This document shows positions 1 to 10,059 of a DNA stretch of 64,000 nt, piece after piece. Under the pieces are notes generated by a model that saw nothing but the letters and a program-made list of their open reading frames with translations, had not been told where the DNA came from and ran no database searches. This DNA comes from Holothuria scabra. Lineage: Eukaryota > Echinodermata > Holothuroidea > Aspidochirotida > Holothuriidae. The position numbers and the translations under genes were made by a program. How positions within the stretch are numbered: position 1 is the stretch's first letter; each line of letters begins with the position of its first letter. The stretch is taken from assembly GCA_037179385.1 (NCBI GenBank), contig CM074187.1, forward strand, positions 1,922,001 through 1,986,000, in the 5' to 3' direction.

Positions 1-265
1 TACTCACGTTTCCTGATACCGTGGAACTTAACTTACATGTCTTTCCTATTCAAGAACCACGCCCCCCTCAATAAAGTAGCACTGACTGTGGTATTATACG
101 TTTCGTTACAAAACTCAACTAACGCTGATAAAAAAATTAACATACAGTTTACAACAGAAGGGAAATATTGAAATTTATGGCGCCACAAAAAATTGACCAA
201 TTAGTATCGAGTTTTTCAACGTAGTCTACTATTTATATATTTTGGTATTTGTATCACACGAACAG

Positions 266-433
266 AGTGGAACAGCGTTGACTCCATTTGCCTATAATGG
301 CGATCTAAATCAAGCAATCGGTGAGGCCCATCGACTTGGAGATGACTTAAATTGCGTCTACAGTACTCATGAAGAATTAATGACTTGTTTACGAAATCAA
401 ACGGCTTGGGATTTGTTGACCACTGCCTTACAG
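266..433 (+). CDS. Esterase exon a (partial gene, internal exon)
   Basis: Phase 0 to phase 0, 56 codons, starting SGTALTPFA after an acceptor ending cgaacag. This corresponds to the QSGTAL segment that follows the nucleophile elbow in cholinesterases. It includes the disulfide loop Cys pair (LNC and MTCLR). The donor is CAG|gtaatc. The exact acceptor is inferred from homology; the reading frame is open a little further upstream. Confidence 0.85.
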
Positions 434-3400
434 GTAATCTCTGACAGTATATGAAAAATTTCAATTCATTTTTATATGTAACAGCTGGAAAAACAAATAA
501 ACATCATTCCTTTCATGCCAAGGGTATAAAATATTTATTTTGACATGTTTCATTTTAGATCAGTGGTTTAGGAAGTGAAGGAAGGGCCGGTTTCCTCATC
601 ACAAACATCCTTCTCCCTCCTCTCCTACGATAGAAATTCACAAGTCCTAAGCAAGCCTATACCGATTTCCTATTCTAAGTCCCTATAAAATATAGTGGAG
701 ACGATGACATGTGCTGCCCCAGTTTTCTGGCTATAACCAGGGATGTGTTGCTATAACGGTATCCATGCACTTGTGTTGATGGAAAATATCAAAATTAGCC
801 GAGCCTGTTTAACAAAACAAAGTGCAACAGTCTCCATATGTAAAATTGTAAACTTAAGGTTAAAACGATTATTGCAGTATACTGATATGGTACTAAAGCA
901 GTGTCCTTTTTTGCAGGCGGTGTTCTACGGAGTACAGGCGCAGAGAGGTGTTATTTCTAATAACATTTTCATAGGCTTTTCCTAGGCTTTTTGGCTGAGA
1001 TCATCATTTTAGTACCTGCCTTTCCAACCATAAAATATCCCATAAGTGAGGTCTGAAGTACCTTTCGTCTTATATACACAACTTAACGCTGAATGGGCTT
1101 TGGGGAAATAAGCCCAATAAAAATACGCAAATATTAATTCAAGCTACCATCGAACACCTACTACCTTCACAAGTACTCTTCAACCCCTTCCCTCTTGACG
1201 GGGAGGGGTGGAATAAAAAATTCGTATGTTTTTGTGTAATGGATCCTATGTATACAAACCTGAGTGTCTGAATGAGTACCGCCGGTTGTATCATACATCA
1301 GTTCTACCGAAAAAAAAGTGCCAACACCATGCTTGCCATGGTGTATTGAGTTATATGCATTGCCGATTCAATGTATTAGACACAACTCTGGGGAAATTCA
1401 ACACCTGGTAGAAAACTTATCTTCAAGTTCGTCATTTTAGCCAGGACAGCTGTTCATTATTTGGTGTTATCTGTTTATTTCTTTTGATAACTCATTCATA
1501 TTTATCATTTTCATTCTATGAATAACTTCAGTACAAAACTGGCATGTTCAATTAGTCGAAAGTAGCCATCAATATCACAGAGGGGAAAAACAAAATATTT
1601 TGACAGTTTAGGCGACCTATTGGCAAACAAAGAAGGTGAAACGAGCCAGTATGAGTGGGTACTAATCAATGACCTATCCCCCATAAATTAAACTTGAAAG
1701 TGTTGTCCCCTCTCGACCCCACACTTACCCCACCCCCTCAATTTGAATTAATGTAAGCCTACCAGTCCTCTAATTCGGGAAGGCTACTTACAGTCACGTG
1801 ACACTAATTTTGTTACCTTTGTGTTAAAATCAATATGCAGAATGACTCATTAGCTTACCTCATTCATACAAAAACAATGTGAAAAATACTTTTGAGGTAA
1901 ATAATTGGATTTGTAAGACGTACCAAATTTTTGAAAATAAATATGGGGTCAGTGACTACTTTTTCCTTCAATTCAACAAACATAAAAAGGTGGGTCAACT
2001 AATTTGAAGCACTTAGGGCGTTTTTCATGAATTGGGGGAAAACGAGGGGGGGGGGTGAAAGTTTAAAAGTGAGGCAATATGATGCAAAATATTCAAGAGT
2101 CATTAGACAATCGTTCAAGGGAAGCTGTGTAATGATAATGGAAACCCCAAAGTCTGTAAAACTCTATCAAACCAAAATCTTTACTGCTCAATCGTGCAAT
2201 ATCTTTGCATTTATCTAGCGATAAAATAATTTTACACTGTACAGAGACTCAGATCTGAGCTTGAGAGGAATTAACTTGCAAATTTTCCGAAATGAGGATG
2301 TTTATGTTATATTTGATGAATAGTTGAGGGAGGGAGTTTGGACTTAAAGGTCCAGCAGAAAAAATCCCATTCCTTTTGAATGCAACATGGACAAGCTAGT
2401 TTATCTGGCATAATAAAAGTTTGCAAACTGTATTGTAATTAAACATGTCCTATTATTTTTACCGTCCTCAGTTTACATTCTTATCTGCTCCAGTCATTGA
2501 TGGAGTTTTTCTGACAGACCATCCAGAGACACTGATGCAAACCGGTCAGTTCAAACACACTAACATTATCGCTGGAACTAATAAGGACGAGGGGTTGGTT
2601 TTCGGATTGGCAGAGTTTCCAGGTTAGACACTTGTTGTCAATTATTTTGTAAAAGAAGAAGGATCGGTGATACTCTGAGTCTGTAAGGAAATTCCCCTCC
2701 TCTTAAACATCTTTACTTGATTACTCAACGATGAAGTTCCCGTACCCTACTTATTCAGTCCAATTCAGGGGATTAAGATGTGTGAAGGTGTACTAAGCCA
2801 ATGCAACTTACAATATTCTACGGACAAATATCAGGAAAAGAAGATTTTCTACCCTTTGAAATTTCCTTCAAAAACTTGCCACATACTAGAAACAGGATAT
2901 ATTGTTTTCGGTCATAATGATGATGTACAACCTTATATTCATATTCACAACTTATACTTCTTATTCAGGGTTGGAATCCCACTTTCATTTTCTTAGTAGC
3001 GTGAAAAACTGAGGGCAGAAAGCATATCTTCCACCACCCGCTTGTGAAAGTGCATGGGAAGTGCCCCTGTTCCTGTTCGCATGAGTTGTAAGGGAACATT
3101 TTACCTAATAGGATGTCATTCGAAGTTTATTTTATCTCACAAGTGTTTCATGTACCTACAACGATCTGTTGAATTGAAAATGTTTTCCTTCAGAACCCAC
3201 TTATAGCAGGGAGGTGTGATTACACCTAATCACACCTCCCTGCTTATAGACTCATTCACGGTTGCGTCACTGGTTTGCTAATCACACCTCCCTGCTTAGA
3301 GCATGAGATCGGGAACTTACGAGGGCACGTTAGGTTTTGCGCGTGTAGCGAATGGCGATATCGCGATTGCACGCAGGATGAAGACGAATAAAAATCTACA

Positions 3401-6400
3401 TTTCACTGTGACGGAAATGCACCTCAGTGCACTGTTATCAATCAGTCGAGACGTCATTTGCTTGTTTGAAAACATGAATGAGTACATATACCATATGCAC
3501 TGTAACATTAAAATATAAGAATGTGGTCGATAATTTTCATTCCACTTCTTTATCGTTATTCTATACTGTATAGACGACGGTGGTTACAGTCAGATTGTTC
3601 CGTTGCGGCAAACTCCCCCTCTGCCCTCGAGTTAGGTCAGTTAAGAGATGGATCGAATATATAACAAACCTCTCCTGAGACTTAAATTTTCCCCTCAGCA
3701 ATATGTACAAATTTTAGAGCTTCCGGGATATTCTCCCCGCAATGTGACCCCCACCCGGACTTTCCCCCTGGATACCGACAGGAGCGCAAGCTTCGCGTTC
3801 AGTCCGTACTGCTCGAAGAAATATTTTCTCAACATTTTTGTCCCCACTTTCCACCCTCCCCCAATTTTGATATTTTGGCGTCGACGCTGAATAACGTTTT
3901 TTATGTTCAAAAATAGCGTAAGGGTATTTGTGGAGAGCCAAGTATGCATGATGAACAAGCATTTGGTACGATGTATTAATGGTGACAGTAATTAAAGGGA
4001 AATGGAATTATTTCACATTTTGTATAACCACTAAAACAAAGCAAAAAACAGGTAACTTAAAATCTGCAGCCTAAAGGGTCAATCTTGTTTACAATTGTCT
4101 GTGCTGCAGCTGCCATCAGTGCTTTTAAGCCTCCTTCGATGGACCGAGACTCATATGAGGCAAGCTTTCCCAAGTACTTGACAGGAAATATCAACGACCT
4201 GCTGAAAGACGGTGTTCGTAACCAGTACGTGGACTGGTCAACTGCAGATCATACAGATGCCGACTACCTTGAAGCCTTTAACGGACAGGTACGTGGACTA
4301 ATTACGACGCACGATATGTTCTCAAACTGTCAAATATGACTCAACAAGTTGTTGGCTTTTCTCTACATGTAGATTTTTCTGTATAATTCTGAAGGATTAC
4401 ATTTCTTCATAGACTGTACAGCTTATGCCAACGACGTAGTCTTGAACAAAACCTTCAAAAAATTGAGAGAAACCACAAGTTCAGTCAAAGTAACTAAGAA
4501 CTTATTAAATAATAAACACCCTCCATTGGTCATCCACAACTTCATGAAAACTTCAACGTATGCAAATTATCCCTGTTAAGCGGTTGTCCTTTTAACTCGA
4601 AATGGAACATAAGAGTAATTTCCTTAAAAGCATTTACTCAAGTATATTAGTCTTCGACTACCTAAACGGTCAGCTCTACATTGTGATGCTCATGGCACGG
4701 GCTGGAGGGGTATATGGACTTGACTCCCATATTGAAGAATTATTACTGAGGTATGTTGCAATTATTCAGTTGTTGTATGCCACTTGCGATTTAGATAAGG
4801 CATGCAACTATATATGTTCTTTCGTGTGACTTTTAATAACAGGAATACCACAACTGCAAAAATCAACAAAGATCTCCCTTCAAATACGGATGGATTAAGA
4901 TAGAATGATTTCATGTAATTTTCAAATAAACTCACATATTGGAACACGTGTTTTAGATGAGGACGCGTTTTGTTTATCCCAACGATTTGAGGGATTGTGT
5001 GCATGTGCCCTCAAATCGAATAACCGAACTCACTTGTTGAATTTGCATGGAACAATACAAAGTCCGGATTTCATTATCGGGATCAAAAGTTACCTTTCAA
5101 ATTCTTTCAAAATTCAAACTCCTTTCGGTGAATTTTCCTCGCAGATTACAGACGAAACCTTCGTAGCTCCAACAGATGCCTTCCTTCGTTATTTCGTGAC
5201 ATCCAATCTGAGAGGGCCAACTGAAGCCTATTCTTATCATATGACTCACGCACCGTCGGTGTCTGCCTGGCAAATTAACCTGATTGGCCCACGCTGGCTT
5301 GGGGCCACTCATTGTGAAGAACTGCAATTTGTTTTCGGGTGGCCATTTTTGGAAGAAGTTCAGAATTGGAAGTCAAAGAATCTGAACTCAGCCGAAAAAA
5401 CCCTGAGTGTTCAGATAATGAAATATTGGACCAACTTTGCAAAGACAGGGTAAGGTATACAATTGTTCCATTGCCAGGGTAGAAAGGTCAGTGACTTGGC
5501 TAATCTTGGGCAAGAACCCAATACTACAAGACTTACAAGTACAATATTTTTATTACTCTCTTTTAGTAGCCTATCTCTTTTAGCAGTCCATACTTTAACC
5601 TCAAAATACTGTAATCGAAATCTAGGTTGTTGCCTAAACTGATCTGATGTCTGATTTCATTTTTGTCGAAATTTTAGTTGTTGTACAAACTCATTTTGTT
5701 GTCTAAACTCACGTTACCTAAAGTAACGTTGTAGTTTTTCGGTAGCGCTGTTTCAAAAATACGTGTTGTCCATTGCAGCCAGACGTCTTCAATTTATCGT
5801 GCTCGCTACATGTATGTCCCCACGCAACTTCGTACGAACACGTTAGGTACAAATCATTAGTAATGCAAAACTCATCTAATTAAAGACGTGGCATCTTGCG
5901 AACAGTACCGGTAACTTGAGGGAAGCCAATGTCAAGTTCGTACGGAAATTTGATGATGGTTTTCTTCTTATCAGGAAAACTGAAAATGTGTAATTAAAAA
6001 TGTGAATGTAATTTTTCATGTGATTCATTATATACTCTAAGACATGGCCTAGAGAATGCAATTTGGGGAATCGGGAAGCGCTTGGAAGATTTTGTAGTTT
6101 TAAACAAATAATTACAAATAAGGAGCTTTTATTAGAGAGAATACGAAATTTTATGATGGAAAATCTGGGAAAACCGCACTGTAGTTGACTGATGTCCCAT
6201 AGGGCAAATTTCTCATTTTTTTCACTTTTCAGACTAGAGGGCAGTCACCCATGCCCCCTGTAGCTACGCCAGTGGTTGGCCTCGATCACCACAAAAGGTT
6301 TTTTATCCCCAGGGTTTGATGTTCTCTTTTGATAGCTCCATAACAAGATTCACTGCAGGAAAACATCCTGAAAGCGGAATAACGACATTCCCTTTTCAGG

Positions 6401-8552
6401 GAAATTAGGAATTAAGTGTGGGCCACAGTATCACTGTACTTGCTTTCCCCTAAAATTTGAAAGGTAACATGTATCAATTATGATACATTCCTAAGCAAGT
6501 AAGCAATTAATTTTCAATATTGGGGGAGGGAGAACATGACCTCATTTGAAGTAGAATCAATATTAATGGGCGATTCCTAACACTGGTAAGACATAGCCCC
6601 TCCTCCCCATCGCCCATGTGGCCAATGCCACAGTTGAGAGTCGTTCCTTTCAAGTACCCTGGCCCATCACGTGGCAAGAACCGGCACTCCTCGATCATGG
6701 TCTCCGCGCCGCCCCCTGTCCTCAGACGCATTCCGGCCTAAATCTGGCAAGTGCCCAAAGCATCTCAAATTAAGGTTTACATTCACGTTGTGGCTAGTAG
6801 AATTGATAAAATTGTTAGTTACTACGTGCGTAGGGGCACGTTCCTTGTTAAGGCTGTAAACAGTGTGAAGTTGCTTAGTGATAGAGCTGTTCCGCGAAAC
6901 TAATAACCATCGTATTCATCGAAGTCGTACTTAAGACAAAAAAGTCCCTGTGTAGAAAATTAGTCGCCATTGGAGGTAAAAAAAAAAACATTCAAACGCT
7001 ATGTAGAAGTGTCTTCTTCGGAAAAACTCCTAATAACTTTGAAGTTGCAAAATGCGGAGCATTTTTTTCTTAGGTCTTCTTCCAAGTGAAAATAGGAAAT
7101 ACAAAAAAGGCAGGAATGTGTGCCTTGAAATGCGACAAACTTAGGTCTAGGAACAGAAAATGCTATACACGAATCCGGACAAGAGATCCGGCAAGAGATG
7201 GTCTGATTTCAGTCGGCAAAAACTGTGGTCCCTCACCTTTAAATCTTTTGATTTCCTTGCTTATCTCTATCATGGATGGTTTTACACCAATTTATATCTT
7301 GAACTCTCCAATTTCACTATACACGAGGGTTTGAAATTCATGTAAACAATAAGTAAAGACGATTTTAGGCTGATGGACTCCACTAATGGCGGCCTACAGT
7401 CACTAAAAACAAGCGCTAATCGGATTTGTCTATAAACATTTTTGATTTTATAGTAAAAAAAAAAACCATCATCAAATTTCCGAACGGCCTTGACATTGGC
7501 TTCCCTAGTAACGTCTTAATTAGATGAAATACGCAAATCTGTTCTCAATGTGTGCGTACGCAGTTTCTCGGGGATATACGTGTATAGCGCGCGAAAAATT
7601 TAAGAAGTCTGGTACATAATGAGCATAGCGGTATATTTTTTATCTGTTTTTTATTTGTTACAGAGCCTCCGAAAAACAAGAACGTAAGTTTATACAACAA
7701 AATGAGTTTAAAAAACAACTTAAGTTTTGACAACAACATGAAATCAGTCAACAAAATTAGTTTGGAAAACAACTAACTAAAATTAAGACAACAAAATGAG
7801 TTTTGACAACGTCGCAACTTTTGGCGACAACAACTCAGAAAACCTGAATTTTCATTCATTCAATCATTCACTCATGCATTTATGTAGTTTATTACAACAC
7901 AGAAAATTACAAGTAACAATAGCAGATAAATAACAAAAGGTGTGATAGGGAGTTCACTTAGAAACCTTTCAGGGCCTATCGTAAAGTGCCACACCCTAAA
8001 AGAAAAAAAAAAGCAAACAAGGAAACAAGAGTTCCATAGAAAGACAGTAAACGCTACACATGAATAAGCATATAACTACTATAAACTTAATTTAGAATTT
8101 AAGAAAAAAATAGAATTATAGAATTTAGAAAACGAAATGTGCTAAGACAAGAAAATAAGCGTGGCGTTTTTGCGTTCTATATCGTATGTATGATGCGATG
8201 CGACAATGTACAATAAAAGTATTATTCAAAAGAGGAGATACTAAAAAGCATTCTTGTCAGTTCAAAACATTCGTAGAAGTAGGTTTACATGAGTAAAATT
8301 AACTTGAGTAATTTATTGGAAGTTGATAATATTACAGATAAGTCGTTGCTAATTTTGATGATACCAAAATTGAATTGCCTTTCTCTTTCTAGTGATCCAA
8401 ACGGTGTGGATGTCCCCTCGTGGCCACTCTTCACCATCCCCGATTTGGAATACAAGGAGATAGCCGTGGGACTCCCTACCCAACGTGCATTGCGTGCGAA
8501 TGAAAACTACTTTTGGAATAGTCTTGCCCCCGCTTTGAGGGCAGCTAATTAA
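266..8552 (+). CDS. Cholinesterase/carboxylesterase-family gene, 3' part (5 exons; 5' end outside window)
   Basis: Type-B carboxylesterase (alpha/beta-hydrolase) gene, joined as 266-433, 2472-2622, 4110-4288, 5145-5449 and 8393-8552. Splice phases agree at every junction (0, 1, 0, 2). Seen: the loop with a conserved Cys pair (DLNC...MTCLR), the acid-residue motif GTNKDEG (catalytic Glu), the histidine motif ATHCEELQFVFG (catalytic His), the family signature YWTNFAKTGDPNG across the last junction, and the C-terminal FWNSL helix. The GESAG exon with the nucleophile serine is upstream, so catalytic activity cannot be fully judged. Family members hydrolyse carboxyl or choline esters, and some relatives (neuroligins, gliotactin) are non-catalytic adhesion proteins; Glu and His argue for an active enzyme. 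The protein ends directly after the catalytic domain, with no visible anchor or tetramerisation tail. Substrate is unknown. About 14 residues seem missing between exons 1 and 2. Confidence 0.9.
434..2471 (+). other. Esterase intron, 2.0 kb
   Basis: No supported gene. Short open frames here (for example 743-985 and 1226-1411) lack family similarity and good splice context. A small coding exon of about 40 nt may be hidden here, because the protein is about 14 residues shorter than relatives at this junction. Confidence 0.6.
2472..2622 (+). CDS. Esterase exon b with catalytic Glu motif
   Basis: Begins FTFLSAPVIDGVFL after a pyrimidine-rich acceptor (tattatttttaccgtcctcag) and ends TTTCCAG|gttaga, phase 0 to 1. 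It carries GTNKDEG, whose Glu matches the charge-relay acid of cholinesterases and carboxylesterases. The VIDG.FL pattern is typical of the family. Confidence 0.92.
3206..3243. repeat. Perfect 17-bp inverted repeat (hairpin)
   Basis: The left arm gcagggaggtgtgatta and its exact reverse complement are separated by only 4 bases. A third copy of the right arm (taatcacacctccctgct) recurs at about 3279. It lies in an esterase intron. Confidence 0.9.
3240..3500 (+). repeat. Dispersed repeat copy 1 (family also at 50.6-51.0 kb)
   Basis: Shares long stretches with about 50635-51015 in the same orientation: the actcattcacg/tacgtcactggt block, the gcacgtt(a/c)ggttttgcg(c/t)gtg block, tcgcgattgcacgcag, aatctacatttcat, and gacgtcattt followed by aacatgaatgagt. 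It is non-coding as far as visible; the 71-codon open frame here is probably incidental. Confidence 0.75.
4110..4288 (+). CDS. Esterase exon c
   Basis: Acceptor tctgtgctgcag|CTGCC completes an Ala codon with the last base of exon b (phase 1). Ends AACGGACAG|gtacgt, phase 0. Encodes KPPSMDRDSYEASFP..., the helical segment between the Glu and His regions, followed by YVDW...YLEAFNGQ. This matches the position and length of the equivalent cholinesterase segment. Confidence 0.92.
4289..5144 (+). other. Esterase intron, 0.86 kb
   Basis: No gene seen. The open frame from 4905 merges into the next exon, but its upstream part has no family similarity and is intronic. Confidence 0.7.
5145..5449 (+). 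CDS. Esterase exon d with catalytic His motif
   Basis: Starts ITDETFVAPTDAFLRYF after acceptor cctcgcag and ends AAGACAGG|gtaagg, phase 0 to 2. It holds THCEELQFVFG (catalytic His) and the YWTNFAKTG signature. At the FVAPTD position many vertebrate acetylcholinesterases have Cys (V-C-P); here it is Ala. One of the usual disulfides therefore appears absent, consistent with the lack of a Cys before FWNSL in the last exon. Confidence 0.95.
5450..8392 (+). other. Esterase intron, 2.9 kb, mostly a long inverted repeat
   Basis: No coding sequence is supported. The intron is dominated by a long inverted repeat with arms near 5620-5965 and 7455-7850 (separate entry). A hAT-type terminus-like sequence (tgtagctacgccagtgg) lies near 6260. 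Confidence 0.6.
5620..7850. mobile_element. Foldback-like element with long (~340 bp) imperfect inverted arms
   Basis: The left arm (about 5620-5965) is the reverse complement of the right arm (about 7455-7850). Matching blocks include ccatcatcaaatttccg, ttgacattggcttccct, tctttaattagatga, and several units of the form caacaaaatgagttt. The arms are imperfect, so the element is old. The 1.5 kb between them has no convincing ORF. It could be one foldback transposon, or two copies of one repeat inserted in opposite directions. Confidence 0.65.
8393..8552 (+). CDS. Esterase last exon with stop
   Basis: Acceptor ctctttctag|TGATCC supplies the third base of Gly, giving TG-DPNG, the junction conserved in the family. 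Encodes VPSWPLF (the PxWPxY block), then FWNSLAPALRAAN and a TAA stop at 8550. No Cys is found in this exon, unlike acetylcholinesterases. Confidence 0.95.
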
Positions 8553-8592
8553 ATGATTGGAAAGTGCCAGAAATACATCATAATTTGGGTGG

Positions 8593-8598
8593 AATAAA
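8593..8598 (+). terminator. Poly(A) signal AATAAA of the esterase gene
   Basis: Canonical AATAAA 41 bases after the stop codon (ggaataaaga), so the 3' UTR is probably short. Confidence 0.65.
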
Positions 8599-8740
8599 GA
8601 AAACTGTGATATGAACATTGGTTGGTAATGTGCAATGTCCTGAACCGCATTTCGAAAGAAGTGTCAGTTGAAATAATGTTAATGCAAGAGTGCTTTGAGG
8701 TGATTCATTCATTGATTTAGAGAACCACTATTATTATAAG

Positions 8741-8904
8741 CAGGCGCGGATCCAGATATTCCAAATAGGGAGGGGGGATGACCTAAGGGAAAGCGGGGGT
8801 GTGAGGGAGTTACACTGCTAATTTGCCTTATCTTTTATTGTTAATGTGGCGAAAAAGGTAGCCTGCAGGCCGTGAAAGTAGCGTCCTCATTGGATCCGCG
8901 CCTG
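8741..8904. mobile_element. Small MITE with 14-bp terminal inverted repeats
   Basis: Begins caggcgcggatcca and ends tggatccgcgcctg, exact reverse complements, 164 bp in total. The same terminus occurs alone near 40903 (caggcgcggatccaggg). The interior is non-coding with a G-run. No clear target-site duplication is visible. Confidence 0.75.
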
Positions 8905-9869
8905 ATACGTAATGTCAAACAGCGGTAACTTTTGTGGAGGTTATTTAGAAAGGAACATACGCAGTCTTTATTTCTTCATTCTCCAAACAAGTGATGAATC
9001 TATGAGTGAGGTGGAGTTGCTCTAAGTGAGTACTGGTGGACGAAAGCGGACCAGAATTCCTGATAAAATGTTACTTGAATAGAAATTGTTACTTACACAA
9101 AATAACACGAATAATAAAAGCGGTAAAATGATAAATCAATGACTTGTTGTATTTTTTCATACAGAAAGTAAACTTTTTTGCTGTAGAGAACCAAACTGCA
9201 ACTAAATACACTTAAACGATCTTTGTAGAAATTCAACGTTCTTCTAAACATTTTTTGACCCCCCCTTTATAAGCATGTTTCAGTTGATGCTATGCGTAGT
9301 ATTCCTAAAAATTTCGCTTTTAAATACATTGAATTGCTAAATATGTTTAGAATTTAAACCTGTTTAAAAAGTGGGACAAAATGAGTGTTTGATTATTTAA
9401 TAGGCCTTCTTTTTCAGAGTGAACTTCTTAGAGTAGGCGTATCTCAAATCGAACCTGTATAAAGCTGATGGAAAGAAATATACATTCAACAGTGTGTAAG
9501 TTCAACGAGTCACATTCAAATACATTGTTTGAAGACCTTTTAGTTTATACAAACACAAAAATATGTACATCTTGTAAAAGAGCGTTTGCTATTGTAGGCA
9601 TTTCTTTTGCCAAGAATGGTTTGCATGCAGATGACGTCAGACAAAATGCTACCACGGGAACACGTTTTCAACGGCAAATTTGGAACTGAACAGTCCACGA
9701 TCATCTTAAAATCTACACCATTGATTGTCTGCTAAAAACGATTTGAATGCACTTCCTAAAGCAGAATAACTTGCTGAAGTATAGAAGCTGTTACATCACA
9801 CGTTATATAGTTCATGTATGAATGTGGTATGGGAGGCATCTTCAATGATATGGTTAAAATAGTACTCAC
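8905..9869. other. Intergenic, nothing recognised
   Basis: No gene seen. The 73-codon open frame at 9468-9689 has no recognisable similarity or motif. Confidence 0.5.
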
Positions 9870-10059
9870 CAGGCGTGTAGCCAGGATTGTGTCATGTGGA
9901 GGGTCTTGATGTCTTGGGGGAGGGGATGCACGATATGAGGGAAAAGTCAAAGGATAGAGAGAAAAACCCGCTATTTTAGTTTTTTTTTTTTTTTTGCATT
10001 TCAAGGTTGGGTAATGGGGGGTTTTAACCCCCAAAACCATCCTCGTGGCTACGCCACTG
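9870..10059. mobile_element. 190-bp hAT-type MITE with 8-bp duplication
   Basis: Termini caggcgtgtagccaggat and (reverse complement of the other end) cagtggcgtagccacgag form imperfect TIRs. The flanks gtactcac (9862-9869) and gcactcac (10060-10067) match at 7 of 8 bases, the target-site duplication length of hAT elements. Confidence 0.8.

Larger units (their letters stand above)
2623..4109 (+). other. Esterase intron, 1.5 kb, with hairpin and dispersed repeat
   Basis: Contains the perfect hairpin at 3206-3243 and a copy of a dispersed repeat at about 3240-3500 that recurs near 50.6-51.0 kb. No gene is supported. Confidence 0.6.

Noticed and set aside
4905..5144. Upstream part of the 182-codon open frame before esterase exon d
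   Set aside because: Homology and the acceptor at 5144 show the exon begins at 5145; the upstream part is intron that happens to be open.
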